Source of the DNA: Amycolatopsis xylanica
GTDB lineage: Bacteria; Actinomycetota; Actinomycetes; Mycobacteriales; Pseudonocardiaceae
Assembly: GCF_900107045.1 (NCBI RefSeq)
Contig: NZ_FNON01000001.1
Span: 1,302,001-1,366,000 of the forward strand
DNA length: 64,000 nucleotides
Reading direction: 5' to 3'
Of the stretch, positions 30,895 through 39,971 are shown piece by piece. How positions within the stretch are numbered: the stretch's first letter is position 1; every line of letters starts with the position of its first letter. A program made the position numbers and the translations under genes. The notes under the pieces are model-generated. The model was not told the DNA's origin. It ran no database searches and saw only the letters and a program-made list of their open reading frames with translations.

Positions 30895-33192
30895 ATGGCG
30901 CACGCGGACGACACGGCACGCACTCCCTACGGCCCTGGTGAGCCCTGGCCGTCACGCGTGGACTCCTTCCTCACGGTCGACGAGTCCGAAGTGGACACCT
31001 GGGTGCCCACCGCCGCGGTGCTGCACTCCAACGGCGACGGGCTGGACCTCGCCGTCTCCGGCGGCCGGATCGCCGGCGTGCGCGGCCGGGCCGGGGACCG
31101 GGTCAACCACGGACGGCTGGACCCGAAGGACCGCTACGGCTGGCAGGCCAACAACGCACCGGACCGGCTCACCCGGCCACTGGTACGCCGTGACGGGCGG
31201 CTGGTCGAGTCCGACTGGGACACCGCGATGGACCTCATCGCCGAACGCACGAAACACCTGCTCGCCGAACGCGGGCCCGGCTCGGTCGGCTTCTACACCA
31301 GCGGCCAGCTGTTCCTGGAGGAGTACTACACGCTCGCGGCGATCGCCCGCGGCGCCATCGGCACCCCGCATCTGGACGGCAACACCCGGCTGTGCACCGC
31401 CACCGCGGCCGCGGCGCTGAAGGAGAGTTTCGGCTCTGACGGCCAGCCTGGCTCCTACGGCGACATCGACCACGCCGACACGATCGTCCTCTATGGACAC
31501 AACGTCGCGGAGACCCAGGCGGTGCTCTGGGAACGCATGCTCGACCGGCTGGCCGGGCCGAACCCGCCCGCGCTGATCTGCGTCGACCCCCGCACGACCC
31601 GGGTCGCCGAGCACGCCACCGTGCACCTCGCGCCGTTCCCCGGCACGAACCTCGCGCTGATGAACGGCCTCCTGCACGAGCTGATCGAGCAGGGGTGGGC
31701 CGGCCACGACTACGTCGCCGAGCACACCGTCGGGTACGCGGACCTCGCCGCCCAGGTCGAGTCGTACACGCCCGAACGGGTCGCGCGCATCTGCCGCCTG
31801 CCCGCCGAGCGGATCCGGGAGGCCGCCGAGATCATCGGACGGGCCGAGCGGCTCACCTCGACGGTGCTGCAGGGCTTCTACCAGTCCAATCAGGCGACCG
31901 CGTCCGCCGTGCAGGTCAACAACATCCACCTGCTGCGCGGCATGCTCGGGCGGCCCGGGCGCGGGGTGTTCCAGATGAACGGCCAGCCGACCGCGCAGAA
32001 CACCCGCGAGTGCGGCGCCGATGGAGACCTGCCCGGCTTCCGCAACTGGGCCAACGACGCGCACGTCGAGGAACTGGCTCGGCTGTGGAACGTCGACGCG
32101 TCGCATATCCCGCACGACGGCCCGCCGACCCACGCCATGGAGATCTTCGCGCTCGCCGGGAAAGGCGAGCTGGGGATGCTGTGGGTGTCGGCCACGAACC
32201 CCGCCGTGTCGATGCCGGACCTGGCGAGGATCCGGTCGATCCTCGGCAAGGACGAGCTCTTCCTAGTGGTGCAGGACATCTTCCCTACCGAGACGACCGC
32301 GTTCGCCGACGTGGTGCTGCCCGCCGCGGCCTGGGGCGAGAAGACCGGCGCGTTCACCAACGCCGACCGGACCGTGCACTACTCGGGCAAAGCGGTCGAC
32401 CCACCCGGCCAGGCACGGCCGGACCTCGACATCTTCCTCGACTTCGCCCGCCGGATGGACTTCCGCGACAACGACGGCAAGGCCTTCCCGCACTGGCACG
32501 ACACCGAATCCGCGTTCCACGCCTGGCAGGACTGCTCGGCGGGACGCCCCTGCGACTACACCGGCCTGAGCCACGCCAAGCTGCGCGGCGAGGGCATCCA
32601 ATGGCCGCTGGGCACCGAACGGCTCTACGGCGACGGGCGGTTCCCTGCCGCCCCGTCCTACTGCGAAGACTTCGGACACGACCTGATCAGCGGCGATCCC
32701 GTCGACGCCGAGGCCTACGCGAAGTACAACCCGGACGGCAAGGCGATGCTCAAGGCGGCCGGTTACCTGCCACCGCCGGAACAGCCGAGCGAGGACTACC
32801 CGTTCGCGCTGATCACCGGGCGGACGCTGCACCACTTCCACACCCGGACCAAGACCGGCCGCGTCGAGCCGCTCACCAGCGCCGCGCCCGACGTGTGGGT
32901 CGAGCTCTCCCACTCCGACGCCCGGGCGCACGGCATCACCGAGGGCGACCCGGTCGAGCTCCGCTCGCCACGCGGGCTCGTGCGCGCCACCGCGAAGATC
33001 AGCGCGATCCGGGACGGCGTGCTGTTCCTGCCGTTCCACTACGGCTACTGGGACAGCGACCGCCACGACGACCGGGCGGCCAACGAGCTGACGCTGACCA
33101 CCTGGGACCCGGTGTCGAAGCAGCCACTGTTCAAGACCGCCGCGGTGTCACTCGCCCGTGGCCGCCCCGGACCCCACGATCAGGGAGTTTGA
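30895..33192 (+). CDS. Molybdopterin oxidoreductase lacking the N-terminal [4Fe-4S] cysteines
   Basis: 765 residues. Overall similar to nitrate reductase/formate dehydrogenase-type catalytic subunits: NHGRLDPKDRYGWQANNAPD, TRLCTATAAAALKESFGSDG (candidate Mo-ligand Cys), TNPAVSMPDLAR, DIFPTETTAFADVVLPAAAWGEKTG and a C-terminal dinucleotide-binding domain (HFHTRTKTGRVEPL). However, where relatives have a CxxCxxxC cluster motif (as in ACVLCSNGCGLD) this protein reads AAVLHSNGDGLD, with all three cysteines replaced. No later replacement cluster is seen. Electron transfer must therefore differ, or the enzyme works without the cluster. It lies in the sigma-B-type stress island, followed by a PLP decarboxylase. 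Confidence 0.9.
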   Translation: MAHADDTARTPYGPGEPWPSRVDSFLTVDESEVDTWVPTAAVLHSNGDGLDLAVSGGRIAGVRGRAGDRVNHGRLDPKDRYGWQANNAPDRLTRPLVRRDGRLVESDWDTAMDLIAERTKHLLAERGPGSVGFYTSGQLFLEEYYTLAAIARGAIGTPHLDGNTRLCTATAAAALKESFGSDGQPGSYGDIDHADTIVLYGHNVAETQAVLWERMLDRLAGPNPPALICVDPRTTRVAEHATVHLAPFPGTNLALMNGLLHELIEQGWAGHDYVAEHTVGYADLAAQVESYTPERVARICRLPAERIREAAEIIGRAERLTSTVLQGFYQSNQATASAVQVNNIHLLRGMLGRPGRGVFQMNGQPTAQNTRECGADGDLPGFRNWANDAHVEELARLWNVDASHIPHDGPPTHAMEIFALAGKGELGMLWVSATNPAVSMPDLARIRSILGKDELFLVVQDIFPTETTAFADVVLPAAAWGEKTGAFTNADRTVHYSGKAVDPPGQARPDLDIFLDFARRMDFRDNDGKAFPHWHDTESAFHAWQDCSAGRPCDYTGLSHAKLRGEGIQWPLGTERLYGDGRFPAAPSYCEDFGHDLISGDPVDAEAYAKYNPDGKAMLKAAGYLPPPEQPSEDYPFALITGRTLHHFHTRTKTGRVEPLTSAAPDVWVELSHSDARAHGITEGDPVELRSPRGLVRATAKISAIRDGVLFLPFHYGYWDSDRHDDRAANELTLTTWDPVSKQPLFKTAAVSLARGRPGPHDQGV

Positions 33193-33212
33193 TCCACCCG
33201 GCGCGCGGCTAT
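33187..33212 (+). promoter_or_regulatory. Sigma-B/F-type promoter, PLP decarboxylase
   Basis: GTTT (33187-33190, overlapping the preceding stop codon), 16-nt spacer, GGCTAT (33207-33212); ATG 8 nt later. Confidence 0.65.
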
Positions 33213-33220
33213 CCCAGCGC

Positions 33221-34669
33221 ATGGACCAGAGCAAAGCTCCCGTGCTCGACGCGCTGCGCGACTACCGCGACCGAGGCTATGTGCCGTTCAACGCGCCGGG
33301 GCACAAACAGGGCCGCGGCGTGGACCAGCGGGTGCTGAACGTCCTCGGCGCCGACGTGTTCTCCTCCGACGTGATCGCGCTCAACGGCCTCGACGACCGG
33401 CTCATGCGCGGCGGCGTGCTCGCCGAGGCGCAGGCGCTGATGGCCGACGCGGTCGGCGCCGAGCACACGTTCTTCTCCACCTGCGGCAGCTCGCTGTCGG
33501 TGAAGAGCGCCATGCTGGCCGTCGCCGGGCCGCACGAAAAGCTGCTCGTCCCCCGGCACGCGCACAAGTCGGTGATCTCGGGCCTCATCGTCAGCGGTGT
33601 CCGCCCGGTGTGGGTGCGGCCGCGCTGGGACGCGGAGCTGCACCTGACGCACCCGCCAGGTCCCGAGGAGTACATCGAGGCGTTCGAAAGCGACTCGGAC
33701 ATCAAGGGCGCGCTGCTGGTGACGCCCACCGACTACGGCACCTGCGGCGACATCCGCGCGGTCGCGCGCGCCTGCCACGAACGAGGCATCCCGCTCATCG
33801 TCGACGAGGCGTGGGGCGCGCACCTGCCGTTCCACGACGACCTGCCACCGTGGGCCATGGACGCCGAGGCCGACGTCTGCGTCACCAGCGTCCACAAGAT
33901 GGGGGCGGCGGTCGAGCAGAGCTCGGTGTTCCACCTCCAAGGTGACCGCGTCGACCCGGATGTGCTCAAGGCCAGGGAAGACCTGCTCGGCACCACCAGC
34001 CCGTCCTCGCTGGTGTACGCCGCGCTCGACGGCTGGCGTCGCCAGATGGCCGAGCACGGCAAGGAACTGCTCGGCTCGGCACTGCGCCTCGTCAGCGACG
34101 TCCGCCAGCGTGTCGGCGAGATCGACGGACTGCGTGTCATGCACGACGAATTCCTGCGGCTGGCCGATTCGGTCGATCCGTTCAAGGTCGTGGTCGACCT
34201 GGCCGAGCTCGGCATCAGCGGCTACCAGGCGGCGGACTGGCTGCGCTCGGAACAGCGGGTCACCGTCGGGCTGTCCGACCACCGCCGCATCGTCGCCCAG
34301 TTCAACCACTCCGACGACGACTCGACGGCCGACACCCTGCTCTCGGCACTCACCGCGCTCACCCGCACCCGGTTCCCCGCGCCGCCACAGGTCGATGTCC
34401 CGGCGCCGTCGGACCTCGAACTGCGCACGGCGATGCTGCCGCGTGACGCGTTCTTCGGCCCGGCCGAGCAGGTCCCGATCGACCAGGCGCCCGGCCGGAT
34501 CGCCGCCGAGATGATCACGCCCTACCCGCCGGGCGCGCCCGGGATCCTGCCCGGCGAGGTGATCACCCAGCCGGTGCTGGACTACCTGCGCAGCGGACTT
34601 GGGGCCGGGATGGAACTGCCCGACCCCGCCGACTCCGAACTCAAGTCGATCCGCGTCGTCGCCAAATAG
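33221..34669 (+). CDS. Orn/Lys/Arg decarboxylase family PLP enzyme
   Basis: 482 residues. Fold type I PLP enzyme of the bacterial basic amino acid decarboxylase group: FNAPGHKQGRG, TFFSTCGSSLSVKSAMLA, the Asp that contacts the pyridine nitrogen in PLIVDEAWGAHLPFH, and the Schiff-base Lys in TSVHKMGAAVEQ. Substrate may be lysine, ornithine or arginine. The short form, without the N-terminal wing domain of the inducible E. coli enzymes, is usual in actinobacteria. Ends beside a split palindromic element. Confidence 0.92.
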   Translation: MDQSKAPVLDALRDYRDRGYVPFNAPGHKQGRGVDQRVLNVLGADVFSSDVIALNGLDDRLMRGGVLAEAQALMADAVGAEHTFFSTCGSSLSVKSAMLAVAGPHEKLLVPRHAHKSVISGLIVSGVRPVWVRPRWDAELHLTHPPGPEEYIEAFESDSDIKGALLVTPTDYGTCGDIRAVARACHERGIPLIVDEAWGAHLPFHDDLPPWAMDAEADVCVTSVHKMGAAVEQSSVFHLQGDRVDPDVLKAREDLLGTTSPSSLVYAALDGWRRQMAEHGKELLGSALRLVSDVRQRVGEIDGLRVMHDEFLRLADSVDPFKVVVDLAELGISGYQAADWLRSEQRVTVGLSDHRRIVAQFNHSDDDSTADTLLSALTALTRTRFPAPPQVDVPAPSDLELRTAMLPRDAFFGPAEQVPIDQAPGRIAAEMITPYPPGAPGILPGEVITQPVLDYLRSGLGAGMELPDPADSELKSIRVVAK

Positions 34670-34673
34670 GAGC

Positions 34674-34900
34674 GTCGTGAGTGTTGCGGCCGGTTAGAGC
34701 GAACCGGTATTCGACGACCTGCCCGTGACGTGGCCTTGGCTGGCGTGCACGGGCGGGGCTTGTCACGTGCCCAGGGTGGACGAGCTCGAGCGAGTGGAAG
34801 AATTTCTGCATCTAACGGAGCAAACCTTCCACTCGCGCCGAGACTCGCGTGGTAGGTAGCCAGGTACCGGTCCGCTAGAACCGGCCGGAACACTCACGAC
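34674..34900. repeat. Family B palindromic element, split into two half-copies
   Basis: Left half GTCGTGAGTGTTGCGGCCGG begins at 34674; right half AACCGGCCGGAACACTCACG ends with AC at 34900. Intact copies elsewhere (45813, 53011, 60011) have the arms only 2 nt apart, whereas here 178 nt separate them. The halves also come from two subtypes (TTGCGG versus GGAACA). The intervening DNA contains a further inverted repeat, GCGAGTGGAAG / CTTCCACTCGC. It fills the whole gap between convergent decarboxylase and catalase genes. Confidence 0.75.
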
Positions 34901-35800
34901 CTACTCCATCGCTTTCTTGATCTTGCCGACCACGCCGGTTTCGGTGCCCAGCTCCGGCTTGGCCGGTTTGCCGAGACTGCCGTCGTAGGTCGCGTAGAGC
35001 AGCGGGTCCGGCGGCGGCGGGACGCCGGGGCCGCCGAGGGGAGCCGGGTCGGCCAGGAACGCCATCTCGTGCACGCCGTCGGGCGCCTGGCCGCCGGCCC
35101 AGCGGCCCTCGGCCGACTTCGTGCCGTCGGAGAGGTTCCACAGCTGGCTGGCGTGCTCGGTGTACTCCTCGTCGAACAACGCGTCCGGGGCGACCGTGCC
35201 CTCCAGGCCATCGGCCTTGAGCTCCTCGATGGCGGCCAGCCACAGGTTCTGGTGGTAGGTGTCGCGGGCCAGGTTGAACCTCAGCATGTCCCGCACGCCC
35301 GGATCGTCGGTCATGTTGTACAGCCGCGCGGTCTGGACGCGGCCCTGCGCTTCGGCGGCGACGTTGGCGCGGAAGTCGGCGAGCAGGTTGCCGCTGGCGA
35401 CGATGTAGCGGCCGTTCCACGGCATCCCGTTGGCGTCGGCGAGCACCGGGCCACCACCCGCGACGATCGCCTGCTGCGGGTCCATCCCGCCGAGGACGGC
35501 GGCCATCACCGGGTCCGCGCTCGCCGCGCGGGTCGACTCGGTGGCTGGCGCGCCTTCGAGCAGGCGCGCGACCATGGTGGCGATCATCTCGACGTGCCCG
35601 ATCTCCTCGGTCGCCACATCCATGATCATGTCCTTGTACTTGCCGGGCATCCGGCAGTTCCAGCCCTGGAACAGGTACTGCATGGTCACCGTCATCTCAC
35701 CGAAGGCGCCCCCGATCAGCTCCTGCAGCTTGCGGGCGTAGACGGGGTCCGGCTTTTCCGGCTTCGCCTGGAATTGCAAATGATCTGTGTGACGGAACAT
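34901..35800 (-). CDS. Manganese-containing (non-heme) catalase
   Basis: 299 residues. Ferritin-like four-helix bundle with metal-binding Glu/His residues in LIGGAFGEMTVTMQYLFQGW, MDVATEEIGHVEMIATM (ExxH) and the second half NVAAEAQGRVQTARLY and LARDTYHQNLWLAAIEELK. Disproportionates hydrogen peroxide. Start at the ATG 35800 preceded by GAGGAG. A sigma-B-type promoter is found upstream on the same strand, back to back with that of ctaD. Confidence 0.94.
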   Translation of the reverse strand: MFRHTDHLQFQAKPEKPDPVYARKLQELIGGAFGEMTVTMQYLFQGWNCRMPGKYKDMIMDVATEEIGHVEMIATMVARLLEGAPATESTRAASADPVMAAVLGGMDPQQAIVAGGGPVLADANGMPWNGRYIVASGNLLADFRANVAAEAQGRVQTARLYNMTDDPGVRDMLRFNLARDTYHQNLWLAAIEELKADGLEGTVAPDALFDEEYTEHASQLWNLSDGTKSAEGRWAGGQAPDGVHEMAFLADPAPLGGPGVPPPPDPLLYATYDGSLGKPAKPELGTETGVVGKIKKAME

Positions 35801-35838
35801 CGGTTTCTCCTCGAGACGTTCGAGCGTGAAGGCGCCGA

Positions 35839-35863
35839 GTGCCCTGGCAAACGGCGGGCAAAC
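35839..35863 (-). promoter_or_regulatory. Sigma-B/F-type promoter, Mn catalase
   Basis: Minus strand: GTTT (35863-35860), 15-nt spacer, GGGCAC (35844-35839); the -10 deviates at one position from GGGTAC. Confidence 0.5.
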
Positions 35864-35926
35864 CGGAAGCCGGGATTTTGGAGAAGGGTGGAAAACCCGG
35901 GCCGCGGAGCCGCAAGCGCCGTCCAC

Positions 35927-35952
35927 GTTTGCCGTCACCCGCGGGTGGGTAT
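35927..35952 (+). promoter_or_regulatory. Sigma-B/F-type promoter, ctaD
   Basis: GTTT (35927-35930), 16-nt spacer, GGGTAT (35947-35952): exact consensus; ATG of the original ctaD reading frame at 35983. Confidence 0.75.
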
Positions 35953-36097
35953 TTCCAGCCAGGTCCGAGAGGAGCGGCTTCGATGACAGACACGGCCGCA
36001 CGGCCGGTCCCGATCCAGCGGCGCCCGGTGCACCGGCGCGGGCGAGGCCGGGTGCTGCTCGACCCTCCTGCGCACCACCGATCCGAAGACGATCGGC

Positions 36098-37681
36098 GTG
36101 CTGTACCTGACCACCTCGTTCGGCTACTTCCTCATCGGCGGCCTGACCGCGCTGCTCATGCGCGGCGAACTCGCCAGGCCGGGGCTGCAGTTCCTCTCCC
36201 CCGAGCAGTACAACCAGCTGTTCACCATGCACGGCACGATCATGCTGCTGCTGTACGCGACGCCGAACCTGTTCGGGTTCGCCAACTTCGTCGTGCCGCT
36301 GCAGATCGGCTCACCCGACGTGGCCTTCCCCCGGCTGAACGCGCTGTCCTACTGGCTCTACTTCTTCGGCGCCGCCATCGTGCTCAGCGGCTACCTCACC
36401 CCGGGCGGGCCGCCGGACTTCGGGTGGACCGCGTACACGCCGCTGTCGTCGCCCATGCACTCGCCTGGCGTCGGCGGCGACCTGTGGATCAGCGGGCTGA
36501 TCGTCTCCGGGCTGGGCACCATCCTCGGCGCGGTCAACATGATCACCACGATCCTGTGCCTGCGCTGCCCCGGGATGACCATGTGGCGGATGCCGATCTT
36601 CACCTGGAACATCCTGTTCACCGGGGTGCTGATCCTGCTGGCCTTCCCGGTGCTGACCGCGGCGCTGTTCGGGCTGCTGGCCGACCGGCATCTCGGCGCG
36701 CACGTGTTCGATCCCGGCAACGGCGGCGCGATCCTGTGGCAGCACCTGTTCTGGTTCTTCGGCCATCCCGAGGTCTACATCGTCGCGTTGCCGTACTTCG
36801 GCATCGTGACCGAGATCGTGCCGGTGTTCAGCCGCAAACCGCTGTTCGGCTACCGGCTGATGGTGTGGGCCACGGTCGGCATCACCGCGCTGTCGATCGT
36901 GGTGTGGGCGCACCACATGTTCGCCACCGGCGCCGTGCTGCTGCCGTTCTTCTCGCTGTCGACCTTCCTGATCGCCGTGCCGACCGGGATCAAGTTCTTC
37001 AACTGGATCGGCACCATGTGGAAAGGGCAGCTCACCTTCGAATCACCGATGCTCTGGGCCGTCGGGTTCATGGTGACGTTCCTGCTGGGCGGGCTGACCG
37101 GGGTGCTGCTCGCCTCGCCGCCGCTGGACTTCCACGTGCACGACACCTACTTCGTGGTCGCGCACTTCCACTACGTCCTGTTCGGCACGATCGTGTTCGC
37201 CACCTTCGCCGGCATCTACTTCTGGTTCCCGAAGATCACCGGCCGGATGCTCGACGAGCGGCTCGCCAAATGGCATTTCTGGACCACGTTCGTCGGCTTC
37301 CACACCACGTTCCTCATCCAGCACTGGCTCGGTGACGCGGGCATGCCGCGCCGCTACGCCGACTACCTGTCCACCGACGGGTTCACGGTCATGCACGCGA
37401 TCTCGACCATCGGGGCGTTCCTGCTCGGGTTGTCCGTGCTGCCGTTCATCTGGAACGTGTTCAAGAGCTACCGCTTCGGCGAGGTCGTCGAGGTCGACGA
37501 TCCCTGGGGCTTCGGCAACTCGCTGGAATGGGCGACGACCTGCCCGCCGCCGCGGCACAACTTCCTCGAACTGCCCAGGATCCGGTCGGAACGGCCCGCG
37601 TTCGAGCTGCACTATCCGCACATGGTCGAGCGGATGAGGCGGGAGGGCCACCGCGGCACGGCGTCCGCACCCGGGGTTTGA
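36098..37681 (+). CDS. ctaD: Cytochrome c oxidase subunit I, N-terminus in another frame
   Basis: 527 residues in this frame. All heme and copper ligands are visible: TMHGTIM, the HPEVYIVAL Cu-B loop, WAHHMFATG and [10 protein letters not shown]; 12 membrane segments. The true N-terminus, [24 protein letters not shown], starts at ATG 35983 (SD GAGGAGCGG) in another frame, and the conserved [11 protein letters not shown] continues only after a shift at 36061-36066 (GACCCTC, one C too many). So either the gene is frameshifted, the base is an error, or translation starts at the GTG 36098, which keeps the membrane part. A paralogue without ctaC or ctaE beside it. Confidence 0.88.
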   Translation: MLYLTTSFGYFLIGGLTALLMRGELARPGLQFLSPEQYNQLFTMHGTIMLLLYATPNLFGFANFVVPLQIGSPDVAFPRLNALSYWLYFFGAAIVLSGYLTPGGPPDFGWTAYTPLSSPMHSPGVGGDLWISGLIVSGLGTILGAVNMITTILCLRCPGMTMWRMPIFTWNILFTGVLILLAFPVLTAALFGLLADRHLGAHVFDPGNGGAILWQHLFWFFGHPEVYIVALPYFGIVTEIVPVFSRKPLFGYRLMVWATVGITALSIVVWAHHMFATGAVLLPFFSLSTFLIAVPTGIKFFNWIGTMWKGQLTFESPMLWAVGFMVTFLLGGLTGVLLASPPLDFHVHDTYFVVAHFHYVLFGTIVFATFAGIYFWFPKITGRMLDERLAKWHFWTTFVGFHTTFLIQHWLGDAGMPRRYADYLSTDGFTVMHAISTIGAFLLGLSVLPFIWNVFKSYRFGEVVEVDDPWGFGNSLEWATTCPPPRHNFLELPRIRSERPAFELHYPHMVERMRREGHRGTASAPGV

Positions 37682-37701
37682 CGGCCGGGCGGCCGAGGTA
37701 T
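37676..37701 (+). promoter_or_regulatory. Sigma-B/F-type promoter, ACAD-like operon
   Basis: GTTT (37676-37679, overlapping the ctaD stop), 16-nt spacer, AGGTAT (37696-37701). ATG at 37735. Confidence 0.55.
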
Positions 37702-37734
37702 CCGGCCGGTGATCATCCGACCGAAAGGCCCATC

Positions 37735-38694
37735 ATGACGGCGCTGCTCGCTGCCCTGCCTCCCAAACCGCCGTCGGACGGCCCGATCGAGGCCGAACTC
37801 CGCGCGCTCGCCGCCGCGGACGAGCTCGATCTTCCCCTGCCTGGCGGAGGCGGCACGGCGAAGCGCTGGGCGGCACTGGCCGGGCTCGGCAGGCGGGATC
37901 TCGCGCTCGCCAGACTCGCCGAGGGACACACCGACGCGCTCGCGATCCTCGCCGAAGCGGGCCACGCACCCGCCGACGGCGCGCTGTACGGGGTCTGGGC
38001 GGCGAAATCCGAGGGCACCGGCGCCACGCTCGACGACGGCGCGCTGTCCGGCACGGTGCGGTTCTGCTCCGGCGCGTCCTTTCTGGACCGCGCGCTGGTC
38101 GTCGCGGGTGACCGGCTGGCCGAGGTGGATCTCGCACACCCCGGCGTCCAGCGGCACCCCGGCACCTGGCAGGCGATCGGGATGGCCGACTCCGACAGCG
38201 GCGACGTCGTCTTCGACCGGGTGCCGGTCGACGCGCTGATCGGCGGCCCGGACTGGTACGTCACCCGGCCGGGGTTCTGGCGCGGCGGTGGCGGGGTCGC
38301 GGCCGTCTGGCTCGGCGGCGCCGCGGGGATCGCCGACGCGGTGCTGGCCTACCTGACCGAGCGTGGCCGCGCCGACGAGCACCAGCTCGCCCACCTCGGC
38401 GCACTCCACGCCTCGCTGCGCTCCGCCGAAGCCCTGCTGCTGGCAACCGCGGAGCTTTTCGACGGAGACGGCGACGCCGATGCCGTGCTGCCCGCGAACA
38501 CGTGCCGCGCGGCCGTCGAGCGGACCGTGCGCGAAGTGCTCGATCGCGCGCCCAAGATCACCGGGCCGACCCTGATGTGCCGCGACCGGGTCTTCGCCCA
38601 GAAGCTCGCCGACCTGCTGGTCTACGTCCGCCAGCACCACGCGGAACGCGATCTCGCCTGGCTCGGGCGCCTGCTGCTGGAGCAGGACCGGTGA
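37735..38694 (+). CDS. Acyl-CoA dehydrogenase-like flavoprotein, short form
   Basis: 319 residues, shorter than the usual ~380. The middle beta-domain is recognisable (YGVWAAKSEGTGATLDDGAL, SGTVRFCSGASFLDRALVV, GVQRHPGTWQAIGMADSDSG DVVFDRVPVD) and a C-terminal helical domain follows (AVWLGGAAGIADAVLAYLTE). The usual catalytic Glu segment is not evident, so activity on acyl-CoA is uncertain. Its stop codon overlaps the next start (GTGA at 38691), so it is translationally coupled to the PIG-L/methyltransferase gene. Probably part of a three-gene biosynthetic cassette. Confidence 0.85.
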   Translation: MTALLAALPPKPPSDGPIEAELRALAAADELDLPLPGGGGTAKRWAALAGLGRRDLALARLAEGHTDALAILAEAGHAPADGALYGVWAAKSEGTGATLDDGALSGTVRFCSGASFLDRALVVAGDRLAEVDLAHPGVQRHPGTWQAIGMADSDSGDVVFDRVPVDALIGGPDWYVTRPGFWRGGGGVAAVWLGGAAGIADAVLAYLTERGRADEHQLAHLGALHASLRSAEALLLATAELFDGDGDADAVLPANTCRAAVERTVREVLDRAPKITGPTLMCRDRVFAQKLADLLVYVRQHHAERDLAWLGRLLLEQDR

Positions 38695-39971
38695 CCGAGT
38701 ACATCCCCGAGTCCCACTGGCGGCCCGCGCTGGCCGCGCGTGAGCTGCGGCCCTTTCCGGCGAGCGGGTTCACCAGCGCCCTAGTCGTGGCAGCCCATCC
38801 CGACGACGAAACGCTCGGCGCGGCCGGGCTGCTGCAGCGGCTGCACGCCGAAGGCACCGAGATCACCCTCGTCATCGCCACCGACGGCGAAGCCGCGTTC
38901 CCCGAGTCCACTTCGGACGAACGACGAGAACTGGGCAGGCTCCGCCGCACCGAACTCGCGGATTCCCTGACCGCGCAAGGACTTCACGAGGTCGAGCCGG
39001 TCTGGCTCGGCCTGCCCGACTCCGGGCTGAGCGCGCACGCCGGTGAGCTGACCGCCGCGCTGGCCGAGCTGGCGACGGGCCGCGAGCTGTGCCTCGCGCC
39101 GTGGCCGGGAGACCCGCATCCCGACCATCAGGCGGCCGGGCTGGCGACGCTGCGCGCGGCCCCGGTGACCTCGCACTGCTGGTCGTACCCGATCTGGCTG
39201 TGGCACTGGCTGGCCGACGACGACCCCGCCATCCCGTGGTCGCGTGCCTTCGCCTACCCGCTCGACCAGCATGAACAGGCAGGCAAAGCCGCGGCCGTCG
39301 CCGCGTTCGCCTCGCAGCTCAAACCCGGCCCGCGCGGCGAAGACCCGATACTGCCGCCGGAGGTCTTGGCCCACTTCGCCCGCGACACCGAGGTCTTCTT
39401 CCGCGAGCCACCCACGAAGTCGGCGCCGCACAGCCGGTTCGCCGAGCTCTACGGCGGCGCGCCCGACCCGTGGCAGGTCTCGACGCGCTGGTACGAACGC
39501 CGCAAACGCGCCGTCGCGCTCGCCGCGCTGCCGGACCAGCACTACGGCTTCGTGGTCGAGCCCGCCTGCGGCACCGGGGTCCTCACCCGCGAGCTCGCCG
39601 CGCGCTGCGACCGGCTGCTGGCCTTCGACCCGGTGCCCGCCGCCGTCGCGCAGGCCACCACATCGTCCACAGTGGATGTCCGGGTCGGCGCGCTGCCGTC
39701 CGATCTGCCGCCGTCGGGCGTGGATCTGCTGGTGTACAGCGAAATCCTGTACTACCTCGACGACGCCGAACTCACCGAGACGATCGAACGCTCGGTCGCC
39801 GCGCTGCGCCCGGGCGGGCAGCTGCTGGCCGTGCACTGGCTCCACTGGGCCGCCGAGGCCCCGCGCGACGGCCGCGACGCGCACCGGCGGCTGCTGGAGC
39901 GCCCGGAGTTCGACGTCCTCGTCGAGCACACCGACGAGCAGTTCCTCCTGCACGTGCTGAGGCGCCGGTGA
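38691..39971 (+). CDS. Bifunctional PIG-L deacetylase / SAM-dependent methyltransferase
   Basis: 426 residues from a GTG at 38691. N-terminal half: LmbE/PIG-L zinc deacetylase with ALVVAAHPDDETLGAAGLL (HPDD) and the GDPHPDHQAAG metal motif. C-terminal half: class I methyltransferase with VVEPACGTGVLTREL (SAM motif I) and VDLLVYSEILYYLDD. The natural fusion suggests deacetylation followed by methylation of the same amino-sugar-type or lipid-linked substrate. Flanked by 4-nt overlaps with the ACAD-like gene and the glycosyltransferase. Conserved gene neighbourhood, product unknown. Confidence 0.9.
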   Translation: MTEYIPESHWRPALAARELRPFPASGFTSALVVAAHPDDETLGAAGLLQRLHAEGTEITLVIATDGEAAFPESTSDERRELGRLRRTELADSLTAQGLHEVEPVWLGLPDSGLSAHAGELTAALAELATGRELCLAPWPGDPHPDHQAAGLATLRAAPVTSHCWSYPIWLWHWLADDDPAIPWSRAFAYPLDQHEQAGKAAAVAAFASQLKPGPRGEDPILPPEVLAHFARDTEVFFREPPTKSAPHSRFAELYGGAPDPWQVSTRWYERRKRAVALAALPDQHYGFVVEPACGTGVLTRELAARCDRLLAFDPVPAAVAQATTSSTVDVRVGALPSDLPPSGVDLLVYSEILYYLDDAELTETIERSVAALRPGGQLLAVHWLHWAAEAPRDGRDAHRRLLERPEFDVLVEHTDEQFLLHVLRRR

